Of a stretch of DNA of 64,000 nucleotides, positions 32,039 to 40,207 are shown piece by piece. A program made the translations under genes and the position numbers. This stretch comes from Anaerolineales bacterium (GTDB lineage: Bacteria; Chloroflexota; Anaerolineae; Anaerolineales; Villigracilaceae). Where the stretch lies: assembly GCA_014379595.1 (NCBI GenBank), contig JACMLM010000033.1, forward strand, positions 1 to 64,000, in the 5' to 3' direction. The notes beneath the pieces were generated by a model that saw only the letters and a list, made by a program, of their open reading frames with translations, did no database searches and was not told the DNA's origin. Every line of letters begins with the position of its first letter. Positions within the stretch are counted from its first letter, which is position 1.

Positions 32039-32521
32039 ATGGAAACAAAATATTTTCACTATCCGAAGTCAATCCAATTTTCAAAAAAATACAGTAAGTT
32101 TATGATATTCGTGTCGCTCCCCATTTTTATTCTAATAATTCTAAATAACAAATCGACAGATTTCAATTCATTGATTGAATATTATTTTGCAATGTTTTCT
32201 GTACCACTAATCCTTATTTTGGGATCCATACTTCATCTAGGGAGTTTTTCAGATATAGGTGTTGATGAAGAAGGTATATTAGTCGAATTTCTATGGACAT
32301 ATCTGCGTATTAGTTGGAGCGACATAGTAGAAGTTAAGCTCGCAGGTTCACGAAAATACGGTGTCATAGTAGTTACGACTAATAACCGATTAACCCTAAT
32401 TCACCGGTTATATAGTTTATTTACAGCCTATTCTCTACAACCGGGCTTTTATATACACCAACAGTTTATTTCATCAGAAGTTCTTAACATCATTAATAAG
32501 CATATTGTCAAAGGCACATAA
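32039..32521 (+). CDS. Small membrane protein with a possible PH-like domain, unknown
   Basis: A 160-residue protein. Two hydrophobic segments at about residues 21-37 and 49-66 form a membrane hairpin. The remainder (GVDEEGILVEFLWTYLRISWSDIVEVKLAG) reads like the bacterial PH-domain proteins in which a short membrane part precedes a beta sandwich. The family call is tentative. The gene starts two bases after the methyltransferase stop. It is richer in A and T than its neighbours. Confidence 0.65.
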   Translation: METKYFHYPKSIQFSKKYSKFMIFVSLPIFILIILNNKSTDFNSLIEYYFAMFSVPLILILGSILHLGSFSDIGVDEEGILVEFLWTYLRISWSDIVEVKLAGSRKYGVIVVTTNNRLTLIHRLYSLFTAYSLQPGFYIHQQFISSEVLNIINKHIVKGT

Positions 32522-32587
32522 TGAAAATCCGTTCCATTACCTATTTTGGCAATCCTAAATATTCTACGAATAGCAGGAGAACGAATA

Positions 32588-33565
32588 ATGGCCACAACAC
32601 TTGAAACTGTCCGCCCTATAGAACTGGCAGAGATAAAAGAAGCGCGCGAGCGCATCGCAGGGACTATCGTGCGAACGCCTCTGATCCGCTTGGAACTGGG
32701 TCCAGGTTTCCCAGATATTCGACTCAAACTTGAGAACCTTCAACCAATCAATGCTTATAAGTTGCGGGGCGCTGCAAATGCGGTGGCAATGCTTTCTGAG
32801 GCGGAACGCAAGCGCGGAGTATGGACGATCAGCGCGGGCAATGCAGGACAAGGCGTTGCCTACGCAGCAAGGAAAGCGGGGGTTCCATGCTCGGTGGTTG
32901 CAATCGAAACAGCCCCGCTCTCGAAACTTGAGCGAATGAAGGCACTCGGCGCAAAACTCATTCCAGTGTCATACGATGTCGCGTGGAAGGCTCTTGAGGA
33001 GCGTTCATATCCCGGAGCGGAAGGGACGTTTATACATCCCTTCGACGATCACAACTTCATCGCGGGTCATGCTACTATGGGCTTGGAGATTCTTGAAGAT
33101 GCGCCTGATACAGTTGTAGTCATTGCTGGCATAGGCGGCGGCGGACTCATAACAGGAGTTGGTAGTGCTATAAAAGCAATCAAGCCAGATGTTCAGGTTT
33201 GGGGTGTTGAACCAGAGACCGCCGCTCCAGGAGCACTTTCATTCAGTATGGGATCACCGCAAATATTTAAAGAATGGAAACCTTCCTTTGTTGATGGTGC
33301 TGGCGGCCAGAGTGTTTTCCCTCGCATGTGGGAACGAATGAAACCAATCGTCGATGATTATATCGTGGTCAGCTTGGAAGAAACTAAGCGAGCAATGCGG
33401 CTTATGGCGGAAAAGGCGCGTGTTATCTCAGAAGGCGCTGGAGCTCTGCCGCTTGCCGCCGCGTTGACTGGCAAAGCAGGTCAGGGCCCAATCGTTGCAA
33501 TCGTATCTGGCGGAAACATTGATCTAAAGAAATTCTCCGAGCTTATTGAATCAGTAATGGTTTGA
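32588..33565 (+). CDS. Threonine/serine dehydratase-like PLP enzyme
   Basis: A fold-type II PLP enzyme that probably deaminates threonine or serine. The Schiff-base Lys58 is in NAYKLRGAANAV, the phosphate-binding loop is GIGGGGLITGVG near residue 185, and the C-terminal SGGNIDL binds the pyridine nitrogen. There is no ACT regulatory domain; 325 residues matches the short catabolic or racemase-like type. The frame extends to a TTG at 32546, but the ATG at 32588 has AGGAG 8 nt upstream. The gene is followed by a bidirectional terminator, and the opposite strand carries two ArsR regulators. Confidence 0.9.
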   Translation: MATTLETVRPIELAEIKEARERIAGTIVRTPLIRLELGPGFPDIRLKLENLQPINAYKLRGAANAVAMLSEAERKRGVWTISAGNAGQGVAYAARKAGVPCSVVAIETAPLSKLERMKALGAKLIPVSYDVAWKALEERSYPGAEGTFIHPFDDHNFIAGHATMGLEILEDAPDTVVVIAGIGGGGLITGVGSAIKAIKPDVQVWGVEPETAAPGALSFSMGSPQIFKEWKPSFVDGAGGQSVFPRMWERMKPIVDDYIVVSLEETKRAMRLMAEKARVISEGAGALPLAAALTGKAGQGPIVAIVSGGNIDLKKFSELIESVMV

Positions 33566-33610
33566 AAGTGTTGTATCGGCACGCTTCGCGTAACTGCCGA
33601 TACAACACTT
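33566..33610. terminator. Bidirectional terminator between convergent genes
   Basis: AAGTGTTGTATCGGCA pairs over 16 bp without mismatch with TGCCGATACAACACTT around a 13-base loop. The right arm reaches into the stop codon of the minus-strand regulator gene. Confidence 0.75.
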
Positions 33611-34163
33611 ATTCGCGCCAGTAATCCCCTCCGCCACCCTCACGTTTCATTAATCCATAGCCGACAAGTTCACGCCGCAAGCTGGCTGTATCCTCATGGT
33701 ATTTGCTTAGAATTTCATTTACCTTTTTCTCGCTGTATCTTTTATTGATTTCAAAAGATTTCACTATATAACGCAAAATGGCTTCCAGCTTTTTCCGTTG
33801 AGCTGGGATGGTCTTTAGGCTTCCGTCTTTGCGCACATAATCCTTAACTACTTTATTATCATAGGCATTTGAATCCACATCAATAACAGATGCGGCTAGA
33901 TTCTCTTGTGAGAACAGATTCCGCGATTTGCTTTGTAAGGCTTTTTCATCGAGTTGATAGACGTTGTAATAACTTTGTGTTTTCGCGCTGACTAAACCAA
34001 CTTGTGCAAGTTTCGCAAGGTGATGAGAAACTGTGGATGCTTTTAGGTTGAGCAACGCAGCAAGCTCTTCCACACTATAAGGCTGTTGAGCTAGAAGACC
34101 TACGATCTTAAGTCGATTTGCATCTGCAAGGGCTTTGAAGAAGGTAACCATTTCGTCACTCAT
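33609..34163 (-). CDS. ArsR-type transcription regulator with DUF2087 domain
   Basis: A 184-residue regulator. Residues 1-80 form an ArsR winged helix (ALADANRLKIVGLLAQQPYSVEELAALLNL, then KASTVSHHLAKLAQVGLV as recognition helix and wing). Residues 110-180 match DUF2087 (RKKLEAILRYIVKSFEINKRYSEKKVNEIL, HEDTASLRRELVGYGLMKREGGG), a domain often attached to such regulators. There are no Cys metal-site motifs, so the signal is probably not a metal. It overlaps the upstream paralogue by four bases. It may be part of an autoregulated pair with the operator at 34737. Confidence 0.87.
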   Translation of the reverse strand: MSDEMVTFFKALADANRLKIVGLLAQQPYSVEELAALLNLKASTVSHHLAKLAQVGLVSAKTQSYYNVYQLDEKALQSKSRNLFSQENLAASVIDVDSNAYDNKVVKDYVRKDGSLKTIPAQRKKLEAILRYIVKSFEINKRYSEKKVNEILSKYHEDTASLRRELVGYGLMKREGGGGDYWRE

Positions 34164-34723
34164 ATTGCACCTTCTTCTACACGCCAGTAACGCGAACCAT
34201 CACTAATTCGGGCTAACATTTTGGCATCCACCAGGTCACGCCGTAAACCAGCCGTGTCTTCATGGAATCGGCGCAAAATCTGATTCACTTCCTTTTCTGT
34301 GTAATTGGTAGCTGGAGCAAATGCTTGAATTAAATAATTCAAGATCACGTGCAGCTTTGTTGATTGCATAGGTATTTCCTTGATGCTTCCATCTGGATTC
34401 AAATGAGCCTTTAGAATTTTCTGTGACTTTTGATCAAGTTCAGGAACAGGGATATAGGTCGCGCGTACATGTTCAAATTGATCACGTCCAAGAACAGCAA
34501 GATTATCCGCATTTAATTCATACACATCCTCTTTTTGCTGGATAACTCCAACCTGTTCAAGGAATACGAGATGATCTACAACTTCACGTAACGGGAGCCT
34601 AAGCGTTGCGACGATATCAGCCCGGCTGGCAACGCGCTGAGTCGTTAATAGACCGATGATTCGCAATCGATCCGCATGGGACATGGCTTTTAGGAAATCG
34701 AGTATTTGAAGGGTTGCATCCAT
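34160..34723 (-). CDS. ArsR-type transcription regulator with DUF2087 domain (paralogue)
   Basis: A 187-residue regulator closely similar to the downstream gene in layout. The N-terminal helix-turn-helix is LKAMSHADRLRIIGLLTTQ, with helices around ASRADIVATLRLPLREVVDHL; the C-terminal DUF2087 has KLHVILNYLIQAFAPATNYTEKEVNQIL and HEDTAGLRRDLVDAKML. The wing and recognition helix differ more than the DUF2087 part does, so the two may bind different sites or form a heterodimer. An inverted repeat lies just upstream of its ATG. The pair is transcribed away from ilvE. Confidence 0.85.
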   Translation of the reverse strand: MDATLQILDFLKAMSHADRLRIIGLLTTQRVASRADIVATLRLPLREVVDHLVFLEQVGVIQQKEDVYELNADNLAVLGRDQFEHVRATYIPVPELDQKSQKILKAHLNPDGSIKEIPMQSTKLHVILNYLIQAFAPATNYTEKEVNQILRRFHEDTAGLRRDLVDAKMLARISDGSRYWRVEEGAI

Positions 34724-34736
34724 ATTTCACTTTCGC

Positions 34737-34768
34737 AAATCTAATTAGATAAGTATCGAATTAGATTT
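34737..34768 (-). promoter_or_regulatory. Inverted repeat, candidate operator for the ArsR pair
   Basis: AAATCTAATT and AATTAGATTT form a perfect 10-bp inverted repeat with 12 bases between, ending 13 nt before the first regulator's ATG. The place and shape suit an ArsR-family operator overlapping the promoter. It could also act on the ilvE side, 130 bases away. Confidence 0.55.
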
Positions 34769-34899
34769 TAGCAGAATTCATCCATCCGTCAAGGGAATAT
34801 TTGAAAAATAGAAGCAGGTTGAGGTCCAAAAATGAAGCGGATTGTATCGGTTATAATTTCTGTGTAAACAACATCACACTTATTTTATTGGAGGTGCAA

Positions 34900-35817
34900 G
34901 TGGACCTTTCTAAACATGCCTTCTTCGAGGGAAAGATCGTCCCTTTAAGCGAAGCAAAGATAACAATTGCCACTCATGCTTTTTTATACGGAACTTCTGT
35001 GTTTAGCGGCATGCGGGCGTATTGGAACGAAGAGAAGAAACGTCTCTTCGTTTTTCGTCCATACGATCATTATCGCCGCCTGCTTAATTCGGCGCGCATG
35101 ATGTCGATGGACATCCCTTATGACGAGGAAAGTTTGATCCAGTTGAGCTTGGATGTTTTACGCGCTGACGATTGGAAGCAGGATGTGTACCTGCGCCCCA
35201 CCATCTACAAAGCGGATATGGGTATCGGTGTGCGTTTGCATGATCTAAAAGATGAGTTTTGCATGTTCGTAATGGCGTTTGAAAAATATGTAAAAAATGA
35301 TGCGGATGCGCACTTAACCGTTTCCTCCTGGCGGCGTATTGATGACAATTCCATTCCTGCGCGCGCTAAGATAGCGGGTGCATATGCCAATTCTGCGTTG
35401 ATCAAAACCGATGCAAACCGCGCAGGGTTTGACGAAGCAATTGTGCTGGATCAAAATGGACATGTCTCTGAAGGTTCAGCGATGAATATTTTTATGATGC
35501 GCGACGGGGCATTGATCACGCCGCCAATCACAGATAATATTCTTGAAGGTATTACCCGCCGCTCCATTATCGAACTGGCGCATAATGAATTAGGGCTTGA
35601 AGTGGTGGAACGGTCAATTGACCGAACCGAAGTTTTCATTGCGGAAGAAATGTTCATGACCGGCACAGCCGCGCAAGTGGTTGCCGTAACGAAAATAGAC
35701 CATCGCCCGGTTGGCACGGGACTGATGGGGCCAGTCACTACAAAATTACGCAAGTTATTTGATGATGTGGTGCATGCCAAACATTCAAAATATCAACAGT
35801 GGAATTTGGAAGTGTGA
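34900..35817 (+). CDS. ilvE: Branched-chain amino acid aminotransferase
   Basis: A fold-type IV PLP aminotransferase that makes or degrades valine, leucine and isoleucine. The catalytic Lys157 is in PARAKIAGAYANS, followed by EAIVLDQNGHVSEGSAMNIFM and ITDNILEGITRRS. 305 residues is typical of IlvE. The frame is open back to 34801, but the GTG at 34900 has TTGGAGG 5 nt upstream and gives the usual N-terminus (HAFFEGKIVPLSEAKI). A TATAAT box at 34852 is a probable -10. A strong terminator follows. Confidence 0.93.
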   Translation: MDLSKHAFFEGKIVPLSEAKITIATHAFLYGTSVFSGMRAYWNEEKKRLFVFRPYDHYRRLLNSARMMSMDIPYDEESLIQLSLDVLRADDWKQDVYLRPTIYKADMGIGVRLHDLKDEFCMFVMAFEKYVKNDADAHLTVSSWRRIDDNSIPARAKIAGAYANSALIKTDANRAGFDEAIVLDQNGHVSEGSAMNIFMMRDGALITPPITDNILEGITRRSIIELAHNELGLEVVERSIDRTEVFIAEEMFMTGTAAQVVAVTKIDHRPVGTGLMGPVTTKLRKLFDDVVHAKHSKYQQWNLEV

Positions 35818-35846
35818 TCGTTAAAACATTTACAGGTAAACAAGAA

Positions 35847-35880
35847 AAAGACCGCCGCTCATTGAGCGGCGGTCTTTAAA
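35847..35880 (+). terminator. Rho-independent terminator after ilvE
   Basis: AAAGACCGCCGCTC pairs over 14 bp with GAGCGGCGGTCTTT around ATT. The opposite-strand gene ends only a few bases beyond, so it may serve both. Confidence 0.88.
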
Positions 35881-35881
35881 T

Positions 35882-36298
35882 TTATTTCCTGGTCTTCCTC
35901 TTTGGCTTGCTTTCCTTTAATCTTTCAAGTTCAAGTTTAGTCTTCTCAAGTTCGGCTTCCAGTTTTTTATGTTGCACGTCTGCCAGAGATGCTTCGCGTT
36001 TTTCCTTGCGCCATGCGATCATAGTGGTAGTGATAAAACCAATCAGTGAAGTCACTGAGGTGATAACCGAACCAATCAATGCAAATCCTAAATTTTTAGA
36101 GTTTTGTGTCGATGGATCAACCTCAGGGTTATCTGTCGAAGCTGTTGGCACAATATTTGGGATTTGTGTAACTACTGGTGTTTCTGTAGTCGCAGGCGCA
36201 GGAAAACTGAGGTTGGGCAGTATGTTCATAAACAGCGCCAAGACGCCCAGCGTGGAAATCACAAACACAATAAGGAATATTTTGCTAGCTGTATTCAA
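35882..36298 (-). CDS. Small membrane protein with C-terminal coiled coil, unknown
   Basis: A 138-residue protein with two membrane helices (about residues 7-27 and 72-95) separated by a Thr/Pro-rich loop that should lie outside. A charged coiled coil of about 40 residues ends in KPKRKTRK. I know no family name. The start is TTG, 12 bases after the stop of the upstream gene, which suggests the two form one unit. The upstream gene also has a membrane helix plus a Thr/Pro linker, so both may act together at the envelope. Confidence 0.65.
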   Translation of the reverse strand: MNTASKIFLIVFVISTLGVLALFMNILPNLSFPAPATTETPVVTQIPNIVPTASTDNPEVDPSTQNSKNLGFALIGSVITSVTSLIGFITTTMIAWRKEKREASLADVQHKKLEAELEKTKLELERLKESKPKRKTRK

Positions 36299-36310
36299 GT
36301 TAATTCCAGG

Positions 36311-37039
36311 TTATGGATTCTTTTTAAACCTTACTAATACAAGATTCTTTGAACAATCGTTGAAGGTATCAATGTAAATATTATCAGAAAGCGGCAAGCC
36401 AGCCTGATCAAGGATCTGAATATATAACTGTCCTTTGGATGAGATCGGCACAGTCCCCAGGAAAAATTCATAGCCAGATTTACCATAGGAAGGTGCAATA
36501 CTACTGACTGTTAATTCATTCTTGGTCTTGCTGTTATAAAAACCTACCAGGCGAATTGTAATTCTTAGCATATCTGCATTATTAGCATCCACTATCGTGC
36601 CGCCTACGCCCTGCCAATTACAGGCTGCTTCTGGGTGAATGATCGTGCTATCAATGTAAGTGATGGTTGCGGAGAATGGTGCTTTAGGTGTGGCCGTTGG
36701 CGTTGGGGTTTTGGTTGGAGGCACAAGTGAAAATGCTGTGGCCGAAGGCTCTAGTGTGAAAGTGGGGAAAAGAGTTGGTGTCTCCGTCGTATCGGCAACA
36801 GGAGTAGCAGTCCATGTTGGTTCGAGCTGAATGGGTGTGATCGTAGCAGGTGGAGGAGCAAATGGATCAGATGGTGGAAAAGGATTCAAAGCAGAGTTGG
36901 GTGCAATAAAGATCGCAACAAAATATGCACCAATACAAAGCGTAATTAAAAGCACGACGATACTTAACATATCCCACAACTCAAGCTTGCCTGCACTTTT
37001 CTTCGGTGCTTCTTCGTAACTATAATTGTTTTTGCTCAT
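36311..37039 (-). CDS. Membrane-anchored protein with Pro/Thr linker and outer beta domain, unknown
   Basis: A 242-residue protein with a short cytoplasmic start (20 residues), one helix at about 22-46, a Pro/Thr linker to about 120, and a C-terminal domain with two Cys (AACNWQGVGG, FNDCSKN) that looks like a beta sandwich of about 120 residues. Such an outer domain is common in Anaerolineae surface proteins; I cannot name it. The ATG at 37039 has GGAG 6 nt upstream; the TTG at 37051 is rejected. It is probably the first gene of a two-gene unit. Confidence 0.72.
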   Translation of the reverse strand: MSKNNYSYEEAPKKSAGKLELWDMLSIVVLLITLCIGAYFVAIFIAPNSALNPFPPSDPFAPPPATITPIQLEPTWTATPVADTTETPTLFPTFTLEPSATAFSLVPPTKTPTPTATPKAPFSATITYIDSTIIHPEAACNWQGVGGTIVDANNADMLRITIRLVGFYNSKTKNELTVSSIAPSYGKSGYEFFLGTVPISSKGQLYIQILDQAGLPLSDNIYIDTFNDCSKNLVLVRFKKNP

Positions 37040-37089
37040 GTGCGACTCCAAATAATAACTTTGACCACCTTGATAGTGGCTTAAACTTT

Positions 37090-37977
37090 TTATGGGGTGA
37101 GAACAATTGCACTTTTTTCTCGTTGTTCAGCAAGCCAGTTCTTTACAGCAAGTTCCTGCACTGTCAATAAAGCATCAGGCGTTAACGCATGACTGCCGCG
37201 TTCAAGAGCTTTGAAAATATGAAAGCCAGCATCTGTTGCGATCACAGTACTGTATGCACCAGCTTGCAAAGCGAACACAGCTTCATCAGCTTTTGCATCG
37301 AGCAAATATCCGCGCGGCAGCCAGCCTAATTCGCCCAATGTAATTGGATCATATAAGCCAGCCAGTTCATCAAAATCTGCGCCGGCGTTCAATTGCTCCA
37401 ACGCGGCGAGCGCATCTTCCTGATTATAGGTCAAAATCTGACGCACGTGAATCTGTTCAACAACACTGGGCACATCAGCAATGATTTTGTCACGCATCCA
37501 GGCAGATTCGGCGGAGCGCTTCAATGAAATGCGAAATGACGCATCATCGTAACCGTGAGCAGCTTGCCATGCAAATAAAGCATCCGCGCCTCCAATTTCA
37601 GCCGCCAACGCATCTATTCTGGACTTGAGGTCTGCTTCTGTTAAATTGAAATTCGCTTCCCTTGCAGCTTGAGCCAGCAAAAACTGCGCGATCAAATCGT
37701 CGAGAACAATTTTATTCGCCTCATCATCTGAGACAGAAATTCCAAGCTCAACTTGTGCAGCTTGATAACGCTCAAGTTCTGCTTGAAATTCTTCAGAAGT
37801 AATATACTCTCCATTAACACTTGCCACCGAAGGCGGAGGTGTGGCAGTAGGAGGCACAGGCGTAGAAGTCGGTATGGAGGGAGTGGGCGTGCCCGGGTTT
37901 AAAAAAGAAGCGCAGGCACTTAATCCCAAAACAATCATTAAAGTCAATTGAGGTAAAAAACGGGGGGGTGAAAACAT
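37090..37977 (-). CDS. SurA/PrsA-like peptidyl-prolyl isomerase lipoprotein
   Basis: A 295-residue lipoprotein. The signal peptide ends in the lipobox LSAC near residue 21, and a Thr/Pro linker follows to about residue 50. A SurA_N-like helical chaperone region (GEYITSEEFQAELERYQAAQ, LDDLIAQFLLAQAAREANF) covers about 55-180. The parvulin (PPIC-type) domain lies at about 185-275 (VRQILTYNQEDALAALEQLNAGADFDELA, GELGWLPRG, GFHIFKALER). It should help fold secreted proteins. I use the ATG at 37977, which has TATAAT 7 nt before it and no ribosome site. Confidence 0.88.
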   Translation of the reverse strand: MFSPPRFLPQLTLMIVLGLSACASFLNPGTPTPSIPTSTPVPPTATPPPSVASVNGEYITSEEFQAELERYQAAQVELGISVSDDEANKIVLDDLIAQFLLAQAAREANFNLTEADLKSRIDALAAEIGGADALFAWQAAHGYDDASFRISLKRSAESAWMRDKIIADVPSVVEQIHVRQILTYNQEDALAALEQLNAGADFDELAGLYDPITLGELGWLPRGYLLDAKADEAVFALQAGAYSTVIATDAGFHIFKALERGSHALTPDALLTVQELAVKNWLAEQREKSAIVLTP

Positions 37978-37984
37978 TCGTGGA

Positions 37985-37990
37985 ATTATA
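37985..37990 (-). promoter_or_regulatory. -10 box 7 nt before the isomerase start (leaderless candidate)
   Basis: Read on the minus strand, TATAAT ends 7 nt before the ATG at 37977. TTTGTG 17 bp upstream is a poor -35. There is no ribosome binding site. Confidence 0.5.
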
Positions 37991-38010
37991 CCCGTGAGCG
38001 GGCATACCAC

Positions 38011-38050
38011 AAATTAAAAACGTAGGGACACAGCAATGCTGTGTCCCTAC
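38011..38050 (-). terminator. Hairpin behind groL, probable terminator
   Basis: GTAGGGACACAGC pairs over 13 bp with GCTGTGTCCCTAC around three bases. On the minus strand it is followed by GTTTTTAATTT, so it can end the groES-groL message. The sequence may also be a dispersed repeat used as a terminator. Confidence 0.7.
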
Positions 38051-38070
38051 AAATTTCTTGATGGATCGGT

Positions 38071-39732
38071 TTAGTAATCCATGCCGCCCATGCCGCCAGG
38101 AGGCATGGCAGGAGCACTTTCTTTCGCAGGTACATCGGTGATCAACACATCAGTGGTGAGGATCATCGCTGCAATGGATGAAGCGTTTTCGAGTGCGCCG
38201 CGTACAACCTTCACAGGATCAATCACACCTGCTTTGATCATATCCACATATTCACCGGTAAGAACGTTGAAGCCGATGTTAGGATTCTTCTTCTCAGCTG
38301 CAGTGCGGCGAACAGTGTCAATGATGACAGAGCCGTCTTGGCCAGCATTTGAGGCCAGCTTGCGGATCGGGGCTTCAAGAGCCTTCTTGACAATGTTGAT
38401 GCCGACTTTGATTTCTTCATTCTCGTCTTCAGCATGTGCCTTGGCAAGTTTATCAAGTTTATTCGCGGCATTGATGAGGGAGATCTCACCACCAGGGACA
38501 ATGCCTTCTTCTACAGCGGCGCGAGCAGCTGAGAGAGCATCTTCCACGCGGTGCTTCTTTTCTTTCATTTCAGTTTCGGTCGCGGCACCTACGCGGATGA
38601 TGGCAACACCACCGCTGAGCTTGGCGAGACGTTCCTGAAGTTTTTCTTTGTCATAATCGCTGGTGCTCTTGTCGATCTCAATGCGGATCTCTTTGATACG
38701 ACCTTCGATTTCACTCTTCTTGCCTTTGCCACCGATGATGGTTGTGTTCTCTTTGTCAGAGACAACCTTCTCAGCGCGGCCGAGGTCTTGAATAGTGGTG
38801 GTCTCAAGCTTGCGGCCAGTCTCTTCAGAGATGACCTGTCCAGCGGTGAGGGTAGCAATATCCTGCAACATGGCCTTGCGGCGATCACCAAAACCTGGAG
38901 CTTTGATGGCAAGCACATTGAGCATACCGCGCAGTTTGTTCAACACGAGGGTAGCAAGAGCTTCGCCGTCAATATCTTCAGCAATGATGACGAGTTCGCG
39001 TTTACCAACTTGAACGAGTTTCTCAAGCAAAGGAACAATGTCCTGTGCGGCGGAAATCTTCTTGTCATAAATCAAGACATAAGCATCGCTGATCTGAGCT
39101 TCCATTTGATCGGCGTTGGTGATGAAGTAAGCTGAGATGTAACCACGGTCAAACTGCATACCTTCGACGAATTCAGTCTCGAACTGCATGGACTTGGATT
39201 CTTCAACAGTGATAACGCCGTCTTTACCGACTTTGTCCATCACGTCTGCGATCAATTCACCAATCTCACTGTCTGCTGCGGAATTGGTTGCAACAGAGGC
39301 AATTTCTTCGCGAGTGTCGATCTTGGTGGAGTTTTTCTTGAGTTCGGTCACGATGGTCTCAGTGGCGAGCTCAATGCCCTTCTTGAGGAGCATTGGGTTG
39401 TAACCAGCTTCGAGAGCCTTCAGACCTTCTGTAACGATGGCATAAGCCAAAACGGTGGAGGTGGTTGTACCATCACCGGCGATGTCATTGGTCTTCTGGG
39501 CAGCTTCCTTAAGAAGCTGAGCGCCCATGTTTTCGAATGGATCTTCGAGTTCAATTTCTTTCGCAACGGATACGCCGTCGTGAGTAATGGTTGGGGAACC
39601 GAACTTTCGGTCAATGGATACGTTGCGACCCTTGGGTCCGAGTGTTGCAGAAACAGCGTTTGCAACAACAGTCATGCCGTTCTTAAGCTTACGGCGGGCT
39701 TCTTCTGAAAATACAATTTGTTTAGCGGCCAT
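38071..39732 (-). CDS. groL: Chaperonin GroEL
   Basis: The 60-kDa ring chaperone that folds proteins with ATP and GroES. The 553-residue length is normal. Clear blocks are [38 protein letters not shown], the ATP loop [12 protein letters not shown] and [12 protein letters not shown]. The C-terminus ends in a short GGM-type repeat ([10 protein letters not shown]) that lines the cavity. It follows groES by 33 bases and shares its CIRCE-controlled promoter. The opposite strand has long open frames that are shadows of this gene. Confidence 0.98.
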   Translation of the reverse strand: MAAKQIVFSEEARRKLKNGMTVVANAVSATLGPKGRNVSIDRKFGSPTITHDGVSVAKEIELEDPFENMGAQLLKEAAQKTNDIAGDGTTTSTVLAYAIVTEGLKALEAGYNPMLLKKGIELATETIVTELKKNSTKIDTREEIASVATNSAADSEIGELIADVMDKVGKDGVITVEESKSMQFETEFVEGMQFDRGYISAYFITNADQMEAQISDAYVLIYDKKISAAQDIVPLLEKLVQVGKRELVIIAEDIDGEALATLVLNKLRGMLNVLAIKAPGFGDRRKAMLQDIATLTAGQVISEETGRKLETTTIQDLGRAEKVVSDKENTTIIGGKGKKSEIEGRIKEIRIEIDKSTSDYDKEKLQERLAKLSGGVAIIRVGAATETEMKEKKHRVEDALSAARAAVEEGIVPGGEISLINAANKLDKLAKAHAEDENEEIKVGINIVKKALEAPIRKLASNAGQDGSVIIDTVRRTAAEKKNPNIGFNVLTGEYVDMIKAGVIDPVKVVRGALENASSIAAMILTTDVLITDVPAKESAPAMPPGGMGGMDY

Positions 39733-39765
39733 AGTAATAATTCCTTACTTTCTTCTTTATTGGGA

Positions 39766-40062
39766 TTAACCGACGATGCCGAGAAGATCACTCTCGCGCA
39801 TGATGAGCAATTTCTTGCCTTCCATCTTGACTTCAGTACCAGAGTACTTGGCGAAAAGTACGATATCGCCGACTTTTACGTCCAATGCGATACGTTCGCC
39901 TTTGTCATTGCGGTCACCAGGACCAGCAGCTAACACTTTGCCCTGCTGAGGTTTTTCCTTAGCAGTTTCGGGCAGGACGATGCCACCCGCGGTTACTTCT
40001 TCCTGTTCGACCGGTTCCACGAGCACACGGCCGCCTAGGGGTTTGAATGATAGTTTTGCCAT
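39766..40062 (-). CDS. groS: Co-chaperonin GroES
   Basis: A 98-residue lid of the GroEL cavity. [28 protein letters not shown] contains the mobile loop, followed by [11 protein letters not shown] and [24 protein letters not shown] lies before the ATG. First gene of the groES-groL operon, downstream of a good promoter and CIRCE. Confidence 0.98.
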   Translation of the reverse strand: MAKLSFKPLGGRVLVEPVEQEEVTAGGIVLPETAKEKPQQGKVLAAGPGDRNDKGERIALDVKVGDIVLFAKYSGTEVKMEGKKLLIMRESDLLGIVG

Positions 40063-40106
40063 TTCTTGTCTCCTATGAGGATTTTGGGTTTTGAGTAATC
40101 ACGAAA

Positions 40107-40133
40107 TTAGCACTCAATAGCTTCGAGTGCTAA
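40107..40133 (-). promoter_or_regulatory. CIRCE element (HrcA operator)
   Basis: TTAGCACTC and GAGTGCTAA form the perfect CIRCE inverted repeat with the standard 9-base gap. It lies right at the expected transcription start of groES, so HrcA should repress the operon until heat or unfolded protein releases it. Confidence 0.97.
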
Positions 40134-40137
40134 TTCA

Positions 40138-40166
40138 ATATTACCTATTTAAACAGGCAACGTCAA
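40138..40166 (-). promoter_or_regulatory. Sigma-70 promoter of groES-groL
   Basis: On the minus strand TTGACG and TAATAT are exactly 17 bp apart, and the CIRCE begins 4 bases after the -10 box. Confidence 0.88.
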
Positions 40167-40207
40167 GGGGATTGTATGGTTTCTTACAAAACTCTGATGG
40201 ACAATAC

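Noticed and set aside
34801-34899. Upstream TTG start for ilvE
   Set aside because: The extra 33 residues are not IlvE-like and include the probable -10 box; GTG 34900 has a strong ribosome site.
38551-39135. 194-codon plus-strand frame opposite groL
   Set aside because: It lies fully inside groL, has no ribosome site, and its product has no domain features.
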